This document shows, one piece after another, positions 51,601-62,765 of a stretch of DNA of 64,000 nt. The first letter of the stretch is position 1. Each line of letters begins with the position of its first letter. The notes below the pieces were generated by a model, which was not told the origin of the DNA, did no database searches, and worked only from the letters and a program-made list of their open reading frames with translations. The DNA comes from Triops longicaudatus (taxonomy: Eukaryota > Arthropoda > Branchiopoda > Notostraca > Triopsidae): contig JAGQDJ010000041.1 in assembly GCA_022885665.1 (NCBI GenBank), positions 340,187 to 404,186 of the forward strand, in the 5' to 3' direction. The position numbers were made by a program, and so were the translations under genes.

Positions 51601-54600
51601 TACAATAATATCTGAGACGTTGCTATGAACGTAGGACTATTTTTGTAAGCGTCACTCGGCAAAGTTGTCGCCAAGTTATTCAAGGCCGCCCAAGCTAGTT
51701 TCGCACACTTTTGTCTTTTTGTGTGTGTGTTCTGCCGTCACTCTATTTTAACCTACCAGCTCTGGAGAACAGCCATTGGAGAGGACTTTTACTATAGCAA
51801 CGTCGAATAATCACCTGTCCTAACGTCTCAGGACGGGGAACATTTTGACTTCCCTGTGCCGTCAATCTGTCTGGTCAGGCGGTTGTTTTTTTTTTCCTTT
51901 ATTTTTTTTTCTTCTTTATTATGTTTAATTTTTTCACCGTTATTTGTATTTCGTTCCACTGTTATAGATTTTTTGTTTTATTTTTGCAGTCTTTGTTTAT
52001 TTTAGTTTTTTTTTTATTGTTTAGAAAGGAGGTGGGATGGGTTGCAGGAGTTTTAATGTAGGATTAGCCAAACTTTTGTGCATTTTTTGGGTTTTTTTCT
52101 TTGTTCCATGACAGAGCTTATTGTTTACCAGAACAGTTAGTCATTTTTGTCAATGGGAAGTATAGTCGTTTTTTAATCAATTGTGTCATTTTTTTGCAGC
52201 CACAAAAGGAAATAGTCTGAAGGAAGAATGGATTGCGTATATTTGCCGGGAAATTCTCCGCGGTTTGTCTCACCTGCATGCCAACAAAGTCATCCACCGT
52301 GACATCAAAGGTCAGAACGTCTTGTTAACGGACAATGCCGAGGTGAAACTGGTCGATTTTGGCGTGAGTGCGCAACTAGATCGCACGATCGGCCGCCGGA
52401 ACACCTTTATTGGCACGCCCTACTGGATGGCTCCTGAAGTGATTGCGTGCGAGCACAATACGGAAGCTACTTATGACAACCGAAGCGATTTATGGAGTCT
52501 GGGCATTACTGCGTTAGAGATGGCCGAGTCCCAACCGCCTTTGTGTGATATGCATCCCATGCGCGCCTTATTTCTCATTCCGCGCAACCCGCCGCCACGT
52601 CTCAAGTCCAAAAAGTGGTCCAAGAAATTCCAGTCCTTCATTGAAACCGTCTTAGTCAAAGACTATCACCAAAGACCCTACACTGAGCAACTTCTCAAAC
52701 ATCCCTTTATCCGGGAACAACCCCTAGAGCGCCAAGTTCGAATTCAACTCAAGGACCACATTGACCGATGCAAAAAACACAAACAAAAGGGTAATTATTG
52801 TGTTCCGTTATTCATTGAAAGAATAGCGTTGTTTTCCGTTTCGTCACCCGCTTTTCTTGAACCTCTTGCATTATCTTTACGAGCGTGTCTCCTTGCTTAC
52901 CTTGCAAATTAACGACGTTGCATTCTTAGAACGGGAAGACTATCGCTATTCCGGTTCCGATAACGAGGAGGAGGAAACTAACATCGCGGGAGAACCGTCA
53001 TCCATTGTCCAAGCCCAAGTGGGCGATACGTTACGTAGAAATTTCCAACAAATTCAAGTAATTGTAGTAAAAGTAAAGTAAACGAAAATATGAATTCTTC
53101 GTTTTGTGTTTGCTTGTCGGGAAAAGGAGGGAAGAACCTTGACAAGTCCAGAAGCACCTCCAAGGGAGCGAGAAAGAGATCGAGACCGGGATCACCGCGC
53201 AGAGCGGGAGAGAGAACGAGAACGTGAGAAAGAGCGGGAGAGGGAGCGAGAACGAGAGAGAGATCGACATAGGAAAGAACGAGAAGAAATTCCAGATCCA
53301 GGACCTCCCACTCGGCCGCCTCTTCCACAGAGACTTATTGGTAACAATTGTTATATCTAGTCAAAGTATATTTAATTTCATCGCGTAGCATTTTACCCAC
53401 TATTTTTGAAATAGTAGGCCTATAGATTTTGTAAGCTATTACGATCTGAAAGCGATCCAAAAAGAAAATCAAGGGAAAGTTGAGCTTGCGTAGATGACAT
53501 TTCGAATCATGTGCAGGTCATCATTGAATTATATGTCGGAATTAAATGAAATATTCCGGTCGTGTGTACATCCCAACTTTTATTAGCTATATTTAAACTA
53601 TGATACTATAACTAGTTAAAAATAGAGTAAAATTTTATTTATTTTAACAAAACGTGCTTAAAACCTATGTTTAAAACTTTCTCTAATGCTTTGCTGTAGA
53701 TGCTCCACCACCCTCACGTCCTTTGCCTCCACCTCCACGAGAAGAACGGAAACCAGCCACGCCTCCCTCGTCGGCAGCTGCGCATGCAGCAGGTCACGGA
53801 GGTCACCGTGCGAGTAGTCATGGGCACAGTCACGGTCCCTCGCCACAGGTGCAGCAGCCTCAGCGTAATTCGCAAATTTTCAAACCCCAGGCACGTAAAC
53901 CTGAAGAGCTTGACGTGTTGGCGGCTCATTTGAACGAGCTTGGACTTGGAGTCGGGAACTCGAGTGGAGGACCTCAACCACAAGCCCCTCCCCGAGCTAA
54001 TGGTAAAGCACCGATGCCTGAACCGCGTAGCACCGCACCCGTGATTGACGAGTCGGATTCGGATAACGAAGAGGAACCCTCAGTCCGGGGTCGTTCCGAT
54101 GGAACGCTTTTGGCCAGCGATCCACCCAGACCACTGTAAAAATAAATAAGTTTACTGTAAACCTAAAGTGGGGATAGCAAGTGAACCGCTGTTTTCTTTA
54201 ATCATGAAAGTAGGCCTGAGACTAGTTCAGAAGTGCTTCACCCAGCCGGGGGAGCTCCCAACCGACCTCTGCCACCTACTCCTGACGAAGAAGGCAATCG
54301 AACATTGATTCGAAGGGTAAGTTGCCTCTACTCTTTTTTTCCCTGTGTTTCTCTTTTCTTGCCAGGAGTAAATTGTCCTTCTTTTCGTTCAGCAACTTTG
54401 GTGGGAACACGGCGCACGAGTTTTAAATTTTTTGTTTCGCTTTTAATTTTTTTATTTGCTAAGCAAATTGTGTTGAGCAGGGCTGGCAGAGTCACTGATT
54501 GTTATTGTTTTCGATATTTGAATTCTTCCTATTATTATTATTTTTCCGATTTTCTGTTTTCCTTTTGTTTCTTGGGGGTCGGGAATTCTTTCCTTACCCG

Positions 54601-57600
54601 GAACGGACACGCACAATAGCGTCATTCAGATATCCAAGAACAAATTTTGAGAGACTGGGATTTTTCCAAATTTTTCGAAAAATTGAGTGAGCGCTATAAC
54701 AAAGAACAGAGTGACAGCGAACCTAGCCAAGAGTCGTCCTCCAGTCCCGAACCCAATCCACGCACTCATCGCCGCAACGAGTCCGACACGTCTGCATTGT
54801 TTTCCAATCCCCCTACCCCGAGTTCACCTGCCATTAATGGCCCTGCCTCCGCCCCGGTTTCAGCCTCTGCCTCGTCCACGAGCTTGTTTGCTGTGCGCGA
54901 GTCCTGGCTGTCGAACAAAAGCAAAGGCTCCGGGTCGGTTGAGCCGGTTTTGACCGAGTATTACCGTACGCGTAATAGTGACCTAGCCACCTTGGAATCG
55001 AAATACCGTCATTCCCCGGTCCGTCATGAGTCTGAGCAGCGTCAGACGCCACCCAAGGCGGACTGGATGGGCCGTCGACGCGAGAAAACAGACTTGGACC
55101 TGAAAAGACAAGAATTAAGGCAAGAGTTGGAAAAAAGACGCCAAGAAACGCTGGAACAGGCTAAAGTTTCGTCTTACCGGGACCAGCGCCCACCCTTGCT
55201 CAAGTCCACCTCTGAACCCTGTGCCCCGAAGCTGTTGCAGAACCGTGGAGTGAATCAGCTCGAAGGCAGCACTCGCCAACAGGTTTATAATCCAAATCCA
55301 GCGTTGAGTTTGCGGCGAGCGCCCGATCCCCAACTAACTCATGCATGAAGTCGATACCCGGAAAGTTTGGGGCGGTATCGAAAGGGAAGACCCGCGTTTT
55401 AGCCAGGCAAATAGCAACCCCCACGCTTGTCCCCGTCCCTTTTGCATTGTTCTGCACCCCTTGGTCACGCCCCGTATGAAAATCGACCTGAATGTCCGTA
55501 GTGCTTCTGTTTTGTTTGGTTTTGCCGTTGATTTCAAGCACGCGATCCAATATTTCTGCCTTGCACGCTACGGTTTTTTCGCTTCTGTTTCACTTTGGAC
55601 GAGATTGCTAATTCCTATTTCTTTTGTGTTTGTTTATCACAGAACAGGGATGATCGTCACGGAGAGTTGCATCGTCTCGATTCACTTGCTCAAATTGGCA
55701 CGCCTGGCTCACGTTCTAGTACCGTCCTTCCTGATTTAGTTTCACAGGTAAATTTAGAAGCTGCGATTTTTTTATTTATTTTTACAGGCGTAAGCCCAGC
55801 TCGTCACCTTCATAAGTTGAATTACGTATACATTTCGAGAGCGATTATTTACTTTTTCTTGATTCATTAGGCGTCGACTCCTAGCGGCCAAAGATTGGAT
55901 AAATCGACAAGTGAAGAGGTAAGTTGACCTCGTGTTTGTTGGGTTTTCGACAGAAACGTCATTTCCTTTTTTATTTCTTTCGGGTTTGGATTGTAACTCT
56001 CTGTTAACTAGCAAGCATGCGTAGATAACCATTCCGTTTGATTAGTCAGTTTTTAATCCTAATTATTTCCACCTTCCCCGAATTTTACTTTATGTTGGGA
56101 CACACATGACACTCTTCAGTTTTCTACTAATTCCCCATCTCTCCTTACTGCGTCCAATGGCCATATGGCTGCTGGGAAACAGAATCTTACTCCTAGTCCT
56201 GTGAGTATGCCTTATTATTATGTTTTCATAATAACAGAATTAACCGTATAACGATGCAAATTTTGTGAATGCGAATTTCATTAATAAATTTGACGCGTAT
56301 TCCGTGTTGAAAGCTTTCGGCCAATGAACAAAAAAAAAAGAAATAAATGTTGATATAGTTGGCTTGCGCATTTAACGTACTATTCTTGATTTTTCAACAT
56401 TTTGACCCGAAAAAATTACCATGGTTTTGGGTTTTTTACAATACTAATCGTTTGAATCCTCCCTTCCTTCCCCTTCCTCCACCCTTTGCCCGTCCTTATA
56501 TTGTTTGCAGTACCGTCAAGCCCTCAATAAGTCGACTCCTCCCCATCTCCAGCAGAAGCAACGCTCGTTTTTGACCTTCGGCTTTGGAGCCTCCGGTGCT
56601 GGTGGAGCAGCTGCAGCAAGCGGGGCTGGTGTTAACGTTAGTGGCAACCAATCTGGCTCTGGCGGCCCCGCCCCTCGACGCGAATCTCACATTAACGTCA
56701 ATGTGACGCCTACATCCCATGACGTCGTGTCGGATACGCCGGAGATTCGGAAGTATAAGAAGCGGTTTAACTCGGAAGTACTTTGCGCATCATTATGGGG
56801 TAAATTTACTCTCGGAAAATTTGTAGTCTAGATTTTACCTGCTTAGACATAGTGCACTCCTCGCTAATTTTATTTATTTTATACGTATTATTATTTTTGC
56901 GAGTTCAAATCTGAGCTGTAAAACTTACAGTGATTTGATTTGCAGGTGTAAACTTGCTGATCGGAACGGAGAATGGACTCATGTTACTGGATCGCAGCGG
57001 ACAAGGAAAAGTGTACCAACTGATTTCCAGGCGCCGCTTCCAACAGATGGAGGTTCTGGAAGGACAGAATATTTTAGTAACCATTTCCGGGAAAAAGAAC
57101 CGCGTCCGTGTGTATTATTTGTCTTGGTTAAAGTCAAAGATTTTACGAACGGACGGAATCACTGATCAGGTATGCTTTGTACACATAAAAAATAATGCTG
57201 ATATAATGAAGTTCTTCTGTATTTTTATTTTTTAGAATATGGAGAAGAGAAATGGCTGGATCAATGTGGGTGATTTACATGGTGCGGTGCATTTTAAAAT
57301 TGTGAAGTATGAGAAGATTAAATTTCTCGTCATTGCTTTGAGAGAAAGCATTGAAATCTATGCCTGGGCACCTAAACCTTATCACAAGTTTATGGCTTTC
57401 AAAGTAAGCTACGAATTAAGTTATTGCTTCCATTGTATCGTATATAATTTTTACTCTTCCCCCGTTTAGTCGTTCCAAGATCTCGCGCACCGCCCCCTTT
57501 TGGTAGATTTGACCATCGAGGAAGGGACTCGGTTGAAAGTGATCTATGGCTCAGCAGATGGTTTTCACGCCATTGATTTGGATTCCAGTTCAGTTTACGA

Positions 57601-58200
57601 TATCTATATTCCGAAACATGTAAGTATCTCGTTGTAATTTTGCTACTTTTGTCGAGTTCGTTTACTTCTTGTTTCGGTTGAATTCCATAGATCCAGGGCA
57701 CTATTACACCTCATACTATTGTCACCTTGCCCAATTCCAACGGAATGCATCTGTTGTTGTGCTATGACAATGAAGGTGTTTACGTCAATACGTATGGAAA
57801 GGTAAAGTGACGATGTTTCGTGAAATTTTGTGAACTAATCCTGATGGAATCCTTCGTTTTTTCAGATGACCAAGAACGTGGTGCTACAGTGGGGTGAAAT
57901 GCCCACCAGCGTAGCGTATATTGGTATTGGTGAAATCATGGGCTGGGGCAACAAAGCTATTGAAATCCGTAACGTGGAAACAGGGCATTTAGATGGAGTT
58001 TTTATGCATAAGAAAGCCCAGAGACTAAAATTCCTTTGTGAACGTAACGATAAGGTACATACAGAGAATCGAAATAAGTAAATTGCGTAATCATTGTTGT
58101 TTGCACTTCTTTCCAGGTCTTTTTCTCTTCTGCCAAAGGCGGGTCCACGTGGCAGATCTATTTTATGGTCTTAAACAAACCTGGCATGGCCAATTGGTAA
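45620..58200 (+). CDS. msn: Misshapen-type Ste20/GCK-IV kinase (MAP4K4/TNIK/MINK1 orthologue)
   Basis: Twenty-one coding exons: 45620-45682, 45732-45797, 49453-49509, 49802-49927, 50010-50058, 52200-52790, 52930-53057, 53127-53340, 53700-54135, 54226-54316, 54620-55282, 55643-55747, 55871-55918, 56120-56200, 56511-56799, 56946-57169, 57236-57403, 57470-57619, 57691-57801, 57866-58054, 58117-58200. All phases agree, giving 1310 residues. The kinase domain (about 22-290) has GNGTYGQVYK, AIKVMD (K56), HRDIKGQN (D155), DFG (173-175) and GTPYWMAPE. A disordered linker follows, with an Arg/Glu repeat, then a C-terminal CNH (citron homology) domain from about 985 to the end. The family phosphorylates upstream activators of JNK signalling and regulates actin, migration and Hippo signalling; the CNH domain binds Rap/Rab-type GTPases. 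The canonical long coiled coil is largely absent. The start matches the family (short N-tail, then DPAGIFEL). The junctions around 54316/54620 and 55282/55643 are my least certain. Confidence 0.93.
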
Positions 58201-59052
58201 CGCAGAGCCTTTGCGAGAATGAATTGTAAACCTCTCCTCATGACAAAAGAAAAAAACAGGGGCTTAAAAACTTTTTTCTTCTTGCTGCTCTTCCTTTCAA
58301 CTTATTTTTCATGGGTTTAGCTTTTTGTATATCCCTGGTGTGGTTCAAAGTGAGCGTTCATGAAACAGTCAATCAATTTTGCGTTTTTATTGAGTTACAG
58401 CCTACTTTGTGTTGCTCAAGAAGCACGCCGACTAAGTTTTACTCCCACATTAGATTTCAGTTGTATTGTCCTTTACGATGGCTCTCTTCTCTCATCTGCT
58501 CCCCCTCCCAAGTGCTTGCACGAATTTCTTCCGAGTTTTCAGTCAGGCTGTACTTAAAAAAGGGAAAACAAACTTTTATAAAGGGCATTTGGTTGGGGAC
58601 GAAAAAAAAGAAATGTTTGGGTGGAATTCTGTACGGTCATTGGCTGTTTTTTAGTGAATTGTTTTGTACATATTTTTGGCGTAGTCATAGGGTGGAGATT
58701 GGCCTTTTGATTCCTTGTCTGGCCCCCGTTTTGTTTTACAAGTAAAAAGTTTGTGACCCACTGCCGCCAACCGATGAACAGCTGAGAAAAAGTGGGATCA
58801 TATAATCTGGCCAAAACATCATGAAAAACCCCTTGGTATCTGCTTTAGCTTTTGTGTTAACCTGGATATTCTCTTGTGTTAATTTTTAACTCGTTTCTTT
58901 TCTGTGAGTGTGGCTGGCTTTACTTGGAGTTCCCTAAGGAGCACTGTGCTCTTTCTTCAGTATAAATCAATCCACTTTTTTTCTGAAAATGCCTCTTTTA
59001 TTTTAATAGTACGCGATAACACGATAGACTTATAACATCTAAAATAGTGATT
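58201..59052. other. Converging 3' ends of misshapen and the methyltransferase
   Basis: About 850 bp between the two stop codons of convergent genes. It contains the kinase 3' UTR, for which I found no canonical AATAAA, and the methyltransferase poly(A) signal on the minus strand near 59.0 kb. No further gene. Confidence 0.6.
58997..59002 (-). terminator. Poly(A) signal of the methyltransferase gene
   Basis: AATAAA on the minus strand (TTTATT on plus), about 50 nt downstream of the methyltransferase stop codon. The short distance makes it a good candidate. Confidence 0.6.
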
Positions 59053-60060
59053 CTAGTGCTCCAGTAAGTTACGTAAAAACGATACGTCACCCGGAAATAC
59101 CCGGCAGCAACCACCGACCGCAAATAAGTCGAACTTACACCAGCTACAGACGCATTCCGAAAAGGTGCTAATTGCGTTGGTTCCGGACCACCTAAAAAAA
59201 TTTATATCAGGCAAGTTGGAAAGGTTCGCGAAGTCGTACCCATTGACGGGGTCCCAGTCTTCTCCGCTGTTTGGATAAATGATGAACTGTGCACCCACGC
59301 CGAGGCAGCTTTCGAGCAATGGTGTGATGAATTGAGGGGCAGTGCAGTTTATACCAATGGCTTTTAAACCGGGAGTTTTGTTTTCCCAGCAAAACGCTGC
59401 TGCCAGGCTGAACAGCTCTCCATGACATGTATGCTTTTCATCCTAAGGATATAAATGGGTAAAAGTCAGTAGGGCCAGCTAGAGTGCCTGGACTACCTTG
59501 CACGAAAAGCTAATCCAAGCTTGGCGATCAGGTGCCAGCTCATGTAAAAGTTCTAGTATTGCTTGGGCCTCTTTCAAGGCAGGGATTGTCTCAATCGCGA
59601 GAAAATCGCAGTCGGTCTCCAAGCAGGCAAGGAACCGAGGGCGATGCCAATCTTTGAGTTCAGAAATCGTCATATTATCGACGTACTCGCCCCTGTATTC
59701 CGATCCATTGTGTTGACAAGCCCCGTACGGTCCGATGGACGCCGCAACGAATGTTGGCTTATCATGACTTTTTCCGTATTTTGTACAAGCTTTTCGTGCA
59801 ACTTCTACAGATGACATGATAAGACGACGGCTTTCTGCTTCTGTAATATTTAATATATCTTTCAAGTTTTGAGCATTGCATTGGTAGCTGGCTGTCGTGA
59901 TTATATCAGCTCCGGCTTTTAGGAATGACCAATGGGCCTCGAACAGTGCGTTCATACCAGACTGCGACAATAAAGCTCGAGAACTCCATAAAGCGTCACC
60001 TTCCACGACAAACCCCTGGGATTGTAACTGTGATGCCAATCCACCGTCCAGAATTAGCAT
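59053..60060 (-). CDS. Homocysteine S-methyltransferase
   Basis: Minus-strand exons 60060-59497, 59442-59240 and 59191-59053 join in phase to 301 residues, normal for the family. It has the N-terminal LDGGLASQL motif, the region containing TASYQ, AASIGPYG, the LAIETIP strand, GINC (C221), IYPNSGE and GGCC (C284, C285). The three cysteines are the zinc ligands that activate homocysteine thiolate. These enzymes transfer a methyl group from S-methylmethionine or S-adenosylmethionine to homocysteine, making methionine in the cytosol. The second intron is only 48 bp and keeps frame if retained. The gene is divergent from Tctp, with 186 bp between start codons. The protein lacks the extra domains of MetH, so it is the short stand-alone form, not a cobalamin enzyme. 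Betaine as methyl donor cannot be excluded from sequence alone, but the length favours the HMT type. Confidence 0.9.
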
Positions 60061-60120
60061 TTTTAAACGATTATGTTTGTACTCTATATTTTGCGGCTTG
60101 GTCCAGTTAACAACCTTTAA

Positions 60121-60128
60121 TATCGATA
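60121..60128. promoter_or_regulatory. DRE motif (TATCGATA), copy 1
   Basis: Exact 8-bp palindrome known in Drosophila as the DNA replication-related element bound by DREF/BEAF-type factors. It lies inside the bidirectional promoter, 35 bp from copy 2. Confidence 0.65.
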
Positions 60129-60155
60129 AAAAGCCGAGACACTTGTAGCGTTGAA

Positions 60156-60163
60156 TATCGATA
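60156..60163. promoter_or_regulatory. DRE motif (TATCGATA), copy 2
   Basis: Second exact TATCGATA, embedded in a 14-bp perfect palindrome, GAATATCGATATTC (60153-60166). The paired motifs strengthen the call. Confidence 0.65.
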
Positions 60164-60203
60164 TTCTTTCTTTTCGGCGATAACTGCTGTTACGGTGGGA
60201 TAA

Positions 60204-60214
60204 CCCTCCTTTTC
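60204..60214 (+). promoter_or_regulatory. Putative 5' TOP tract / start region of Tctp mRNA
   Basis: CCCTCCTTTTC is an 11-nt pyrimidine tract beginning with C, 33 to 43 nt upstream of the Tctp start codon. Terminal oligopyrimidine tracts mark mRNAs under TOR-dependent translational control, and TCTP mRNA is a known TOP mRNA in vertebrates. The exact transcription start is inferred. Confidence 0.5.
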
Positions 60215-60246
60215 GTGCGAGTTTTATCGAAAAACATCCGTTAACC

Positions 60247-61069
60247 ATGAAGATTTACAAGGATGTTTTCAATGGTAAGTTATTGCTTGTATCGTTGTTC
60301 GTAATTTTGACTACGTGTTACACAAATAAGCTGCCGATTTATGCGAAAAACGAGACGTGCTCAAAATTGTTTACATTCAGTTTGACAGCTGAGCACTGGC
60401 AATACTTAGCACATTAGGCTACTGATTTTAACGCATGGTTTTCTATGTTTATTGCAGGGGATGAGATGTTTTCCGACAGCTACCCCATCAAGCTAATTGA
60501 TGGTGTCCTTTACGAGGTCAAGGGAAAGGTATGAATCATGAGTCCTCATCAAGTGCTACTTCAAGACTAGTATTTTTTCCACAGTACGTATCCAGGAAAC
60601 ACGGTGACATCCAACTGGATGGTGCTAACCCTTCTGCTGAAGAAGCTGATGAAGGCACTGAGGAAGCCGTTGAAAGTGGATGCGACATTGTCCTGAATCA
60701 TCGCTTGGCTGAATGCTTCGCTTTCGGTGACAAGAAATCTTATACCGAATACTTGAAGGAGTACATGAAACGGTAGGTGTCTTTGTCCCTATTCCACTTT
60801 TGGTAATGTTATCCTACGTTTTCCTTCTGTTTAATAGATTGGTGGCCAAGCTAGAAGAAACCAATCCCGGCGAAGTCGCTACCTTCAAATCCAACATGAA
60901 TAAAGTCATGAAAGATTTGTTGAGCCGATTTAAGGATTTGCAGTTCTTCACTGGTGAAAGCATGGATGTCGATGGCATGGTAGCTCTTATGGAATATCGT
61001 GATATTGATGGAGAAAACCGACCAGTCATGATGTTCTTTAAGCACGGTTTGGATGAAGAAAAGTTTTAA
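60247..61069 (+). CDS. Tctp: Translationally controlled tumor protein (TCTP)
   Basis: Exons 60247-60274, 60458-60528, 60585-60772 and 60838-61069 join to 172 residues, the usual TCTP length. Both family signatures are present: NPSAEEADEGTE near 48-58, and FKDLQFFTGESMDVDG near 128-143, followed by MALMEYRDIDG-like sequence. The protein ends HGLDEEKF. It starts MKIYKDVFNGDEMFSD, close to insect forms. TCTP is an abundant cytosolic protein that binds calcium and tubulin and acts in growth control and protection from apoptosis; in Drosophila it works with Rheb in TOR signalling. The start context is ACCATGA. The divergent neighbour is the methyltransferase. The 5' pyrimidine tract suggests growth-dependent translation. 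Confidence 0.97.
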
Positions 61070-61912
61070 GATCTATGTCCCTCGAATTTTTGTGAAGCCA
61101 AGGTTACCATCGTTTGTTTCGCTGACGTGTGTTTTCCCCAAAATGCAAAAGTTCGCGTTTTCCTTGTTGCATGCCTTCCGTTGATGACAACTGGTGGGCT
61201 ATGGGACAATACATAAAAATACGAGAAAACAGATCGAATTGCTTAACTTGCAAGACCCTTTAACCGGACATTCCAATTTGGAGAGCTTAAGAAATTTGCT
61301 CTAATCAAAACACTTATTTTTTAAAAGTGAAACACGCCTAATGAAAAAAAACCTTTACTTAATACCGCTATTACGTTTATCTTTGTTATGCCACAGAGGT
61401 ACTACCAAACTTACAATATCTCAATGATGTATGCACAGTAATCCCGCCATGTACGCTTCAGATGGGTTCCGCGAAAATACCGCGTAAATTGAACAAAGGT
61501 GAACATGCGTAAGATAAGAGATGCGTTCCGTGCTCTTAGCAAGTTCATTCTTGTTGAGTTACCAAAAAATTGAGCTAGAAAAAAATCAAATGAATTATAA
61601 TCAAATGAAGCTTATATAGTGGGTTATTGATTTTATCTTAGCAATTACTAGTGTTAGTGTTAATTACTTAGTGTTTTCTATTAGACATAACTCGCTGTAT
61701 CAGTCTTCTACTCAAGCGAAAATGTTTCACTGCTTTTTAGAGACAACATATTTACTGAAATAAAAATTTTATTGAAAGAAAGCAAGAGTATGAAGTTGCG
61801 CGCTATAGCGCCGCACTTCGTGTAATTTGTAGAAAAATATCAACAAGTTCCAGATCGCGTTCCATAGGAAAAGCGTAAAATACAAAGATTTCTTAAAAGG
61901 ACAATGAAGGTG
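61070..61912. other. Tctp 3' UTR and spacer
   Basis: AT-rich sequence between the Tctp stop codon and the minus-strand tRNA. Apart from candidate poly(A) signals, nothing recognisable. Confidence 0.6.
61759..61764 (+). terminator. Possible distal poly(A) signal of Tctp
   Basis: AATAAA about 690 nt after the stop codon. Nearer variants exist (AATACA near 61207), so this may not be the site used. Confidence 0.25.
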
Positions 61913-61920
61913 AAAAAAAA
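61913..61920 (-). terminator. RNA polymerase III terminator of tRNA-Asn
   Basis: A run of eight A on plus (eight T on the transcribed minus orientation) begins 3 nt past the tRNA 3' end, as required for Pol III termination. Confidence 0.85.
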
Positions 61921-61923
61921 TTT

Positions 61924-61940
61924 CGCCCCCGGGTGGGCTC

Positions 61941-61977
<37 letters not shown>

Positions 61978-61997
61978 GCCAATTGCGCCACGGAGGC
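61924..61997 (-). tRNA. tRNA-Asn, anticodon GTT
   Basis: A 74-nt cloverleaf on the minus strand. The acceptor stem pairs GCCTCCG with CGGGGGC (one T-G pair) with G as discriminator. The D arm contains TGGCGCAATTGG, the anticodon loop is CTGTTAA with anticodon GTT, and the T arm is the canonical GGTTCGAGCC. There is no intron and no encoded CCA, as in eukaryotic nuclear tRNA genes. A T8 terminator follows. It is a single copy in this window and looks intact and functional. Confidence 0.97.
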
Positions 61998-62651
61998 TTA
62001 TACGTTGCTTTGCAAAATTATTTACAAATTCGTTAATACCTTAGTTTACGAATGGCATGTTTAGCTGTTCTTTTCTTTTGCTAAATTTATACCGAGTCTC
62101 CACTGACAAGTTATGCGAGTCAACTTTCACGAGCATCGGCATCAACCTCATTGCAATTGCACGTCTGTGCGACTCAACTCTTACTCGCATGACTTGCACA
62201 GCTCGCCACTAGTTCTTCTTTGTTAAACGACTTCCAAGTTGCCGCATATACAAGAATACAAATAGTAAAATTGTACAGCTAGCTCAGAATAAAATGAAAT
62301 GTAGTTACCTCGAAAAATTTGAGCCATTACTTGTAGTGAATAATGTTCGAACTGAACGAATAGTATGCTTATAGTAGCTTGTATAAGCGAACTTGTATAA
62401 GCTTATGTATGTTTTAAAACGTGAAACACGCTTAATGACAAAAAGAAATCATTTAGATGCTCAATCACGTTTTTTCTTGCTTAAGTTTTTCGGTAAATTC
62501 ATAAGACTGAACTTCCTTAGAGAATATCTGTCACGTCCGGTTGATCTAAAAAATAAGGAAATGAAATATTACACGGTAAATATTAAATGACACTTTAAAG
62601 TGGGGAAAATTTGTACGCAACAGGGTGATATATGTCGTTACACTTGTTATA

Positions 62652-62765
62652 CAGTGGTATCCCGTTTAACGAATCTAATCCGTTCCTAGACGGCGTTCGC
62701 TCTAAGAAGCGTTCGTTATAAGAAACGCTATCTCCCATAAGATTCAATAGAAATTATTTTAATCC
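62652..62765. mobile_element. Fragment of a Tc1/mariner (Tigger-like) element end
   Basis: The sequence begins TA|CAGTGGTATCCCGTTTAACG and continues with GTTCGCTCTAAGAAGCGTTCGTTATAAG-type text. This resembles the TA-flanked terminal repeats of Tigger/pogo-type transposons as I recall them. I did not find the opposite end or a transposase in the window, so this is a solo end or decayed copy. Confidence 0.4.

Larger units (their letters stand above)
60061..60246. promoter_or_regulatory. Bidirectional promoter, methyltransferase/Tctp
   Basis: Only 186 bp separate the two divergent start codons, so both core promoters must lie here or in the UTRs. There is no TATA box at a sensible position. The interval holds two TATCGATA motifs and a pyrimidine tract near the expected Tctp start, as is typical of housekeeping promoters in arthropods. 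Confidence 0.7.

Noticed and set aside
52791..52912. Read-through of kinase exon 6 into hydrophobic sequence ending at 52912
   Set aside because: It follows a GTAATT donor in phase with exon 7, which carries the conserved YSGSDNEEEE motif; the read-through is intron.
55283..55348. Extension of the kinase linker exon to the stop at 55348
   Set aside because: An in-frame stop would truncate the kinase before the conserved CNH exons, so a donor before it is needed. CAG|GTTTAT at 55282/55283 is the best I see, though weak.
58920..58960. Histone-type stem-loop (GAGCACTGTGCTC)
   Set aside because: The palindrome AGCACTGTGCT has no proper loop and no histone gene is nearby.
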